DNA of 12,332 nt from DATFLL01 sp035267785 (lineage in GTDB: Bacteria > Pseudomonadota > Gammaproteobacteria > DATFLL01): NCBI GenBank assembly GCA_035267785.1, contig DATFLL010000123.1:1-12332 (forward strand), read 5' to 3'. Below the pieces are notes generated by a model that worked only from the letters and a program-made list of their open reading frames with translations, was not told the origin of the DNA and searched no databases. Made by a program: the position numbers and the translations under genes. Every line of letters begins with the position of its first letter. The first letter of the stretch is position 1. Positions 11,584 to 12,332 of the stretch are shown piece by piece.

Positions 11584-11630
11584 ACACAAACAAAAAAGGG
11601 ATGCCAAAGGCATCCCTTTTTTGTTTGTGT
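11584..11630 (-). terminator. Strong bidirectional rho-independent terminator
   Basis: A perfect 22-bp stem (11584-11605 with 11609-11630) and an AAA loop. Its GC core is GGGATGCC/GGCATCCC flanked by a six-base A/T run on both sides, so it works in either direction. It ends the minus-strand gltX-tRNA transcript directly after the tRNA-Glu CCA end, and can also stop plus-strand read-through from the iron operon. Confidence 0.93.
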
Positions 11631-11705
11631 GGCGTCCCCAAGGGGAGTCGAACCCCTGTCGCCGCCGTGAAAGGGCGGTGTCCTAGGCCTCTAGACGATG
11701 GGGAC
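11630..11705 (-). tRNA. tRNA-Glu (anticodon UUC)
   Basis: A 76-nt cloverleaf with encoded CCA (11632-11630). The acceptor stem GTCCCCA/TGGGGAC is fully paired. The anticodon loop CTTTCAC gives anticodon UUC at 11671-11669. The T arm is CAGGGGTTCGACTCCCCT. It is in the same transcript orientation as gltX, the enzyme that charges it, and its 3' end runs straight into the terminator. Confidence 0.97.
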
Positions 11706-11716
11706 GTTGTTTGTTG

Positions 11717-11917
11717 CTACTTGTCGTCGTCCTTGCGCGGATTGAGCTGCGATATCACCGTCCCAACCAGGAGGACCAGGAAGCCGATAGGTATCACGCC
11801 GAGCCACCGCACCGCGCTGCCATCGGCATCCTCGAACATCGCGGTGAAACCGACGATCATGCCGGCGGCGATCATCAAGATGCCGAGGTAGACGGCATAG
11901 CGACCGACGCGGTTCAC
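11717..11917 (-). CDS. Small two-helix membrane protein
   Basis: A 66-aa protein with two membrane segments, at about residues 7-27 (YAVYLGILMIAAGMIVGF) and 38-57 (VIPIGFLVLLVGTVISQL). They are joined by a short acidic loop (FEDADG), and the protein ends in a charged tail (NPRKDDDK). GTG start at 11917 with CGGAG 7 nt upstream. It is encoded between the two tRNA genes on the same strand, so it would be part of the gltX-tRNA transcript and must survive tRNA processing to be translated. I do not recognise the family and assign no function. Confidence 0.7.
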   Translation of the reverse strand: MNRVGRYAVYLGILMIAAGMIVGFTAMFEDADGSAVRWLGVIPIGFLVLLVGTVISQLNPRKDDDK

Positions 11918-11975
11918 GACCGGCTCCGTCGGCCGAATCCGGCCGCTTCCGGCACCGGCCGTTTTACCGGGAATC

Positions 11976-12051
<76 letters not shown>

Positions 12052-12069
12052 AAATAATAAGGCAAAAGT

Positions 12070-12332
12070 TTAGGGTTGCGTCGAATGTGTGTCAAGCACT
12101 GCGCCGGCGCTGCCCAGATTGCCTTGGATCCAGCCTTCTGCCGTTTCGATGCGGCGCAGGGTGTTCTCACGACCCAGCAGCGCCAACGTAACGTCGATCG
12201 GTGGCGAGACGGGGCCGCCGCTGACAGCTATCCGTAACGGTTGAGCTACCGCACCGAGCTTGAGACCGGCCGCTTGCGCGACGGCCATTACCGCGCTGTG
12301 CAATTCTTCCGGCCGCCAATGTGGTAGTGCCG
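12070..12332 (-). CDS. gltX: Glutamyl-tRNA synthetase, C-terminal part
   Basis: The last 86 complete codons of gltX; the gene continues off the right edge. Visible are the anticodon-binding domain sequences LPHWRPEELHSAVMAVA and GLKLGAVAQPLRIAVSGGPV, then SPPIDVTLALLGRENTLRRI, which are standard for bacterial GltX. The enzyme charges tRNA-Glu with glutamate. It is followed on the same strand by tRNA-Ala and tRNA-Glu, so the synthetase and its substrate tRNA probably share a transcript ending at the 11584-11630 terminator. Confidence 0.95.
   Translation of the reverse strand, partial: ALPHWRPEELHSAVMAVAQAAGLKLGAVAQPLRIAVSGGPVSPPIDVTLALLGRENTLRRIETAEGWIQGNLGSAGAVLDTHSTQP

Overview
The window is GC-rich, densely coded bacterial DNA. 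The gltX / tRNA-Ala(GGC) / tRNA-Glu(UUC) block, the gene families present and the codon use suggest a gammaproteobacterium, perhaps a Chromatiales-like or sulfur-oxidising lineage. That placement is an inference, because no rRNA or clade marker is present.

Layout from left to right. Bases 1-266 hold a heptanucleotide repeat element with GC-rich hairpins. Next, on the minus strand, is a HigB/HigA-type toxin-antitoxin pair (269-896) with a palindromic promoter/operator. A sparse intergenic stretch follows. Then a plus-strand cluster encodes a universal stress protein, a TauE/SafE (TSUP) anion permease and a secreted, membrane-anchored TIGR02186-type protein (1376-3699). After a second repeat element come a DUF502 membrane protein (+), a small four-cysteine protein (-), a third repeat element, and a KamA-like radical SAM/PLP aminomutase (-, 5114-6430). 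A fourth repeat element separates this from a minus-strand arsenic operon, arsR-arsI/cadI-like-arsC-acr3 (9147 to 6786), whose genes overlap or nearly abut. Facing away from arsR across a 159-bp divergent regulatory region is an iron-uptake operon: a periplasmic cupredoxin-fold protein, an FTR1-family iron permease and a candidate outer-membrane beta-barrel protein (9307-11459). A convincing Fur box lies between the -35 and -10 of that operon. After a fifth repeat element and a strong terminator, the minus-strand gltX (3' part only) / tRNA-Ala / small membrane protein / tRNA-Glu unit closes the window.

How the genes work together. Arsenate enters and is reduced by ArsC, and arsenite is exported by Acr3. 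The ArsI/CadI-like enzyme would add cleavage of trivalent organoarsenicals, all under ArsR. The neighbouring iron operon should be induced by iron starvation. The Usp-TauE-TIGR02186 genes look like one stress/anion-export unit.

The most unusual signal is a family of intergenic elements, with five clear copies and one vestige in 12 kb. Each is built from variants of the heptamer GTTGGCA arranged as a long hairpin. The right arm normally has four heptads. In two copies the sequence variants of individual heptads are mirrored in register on the opposite arm. Three copies carry extra perfect GTTGGCA units on the left arm. All five clear copies, counted with their flanking hairpins, lie within about 15 bp of a stop codon, and most are flanked by GC-rich short-loop hairpins of differing sequence.
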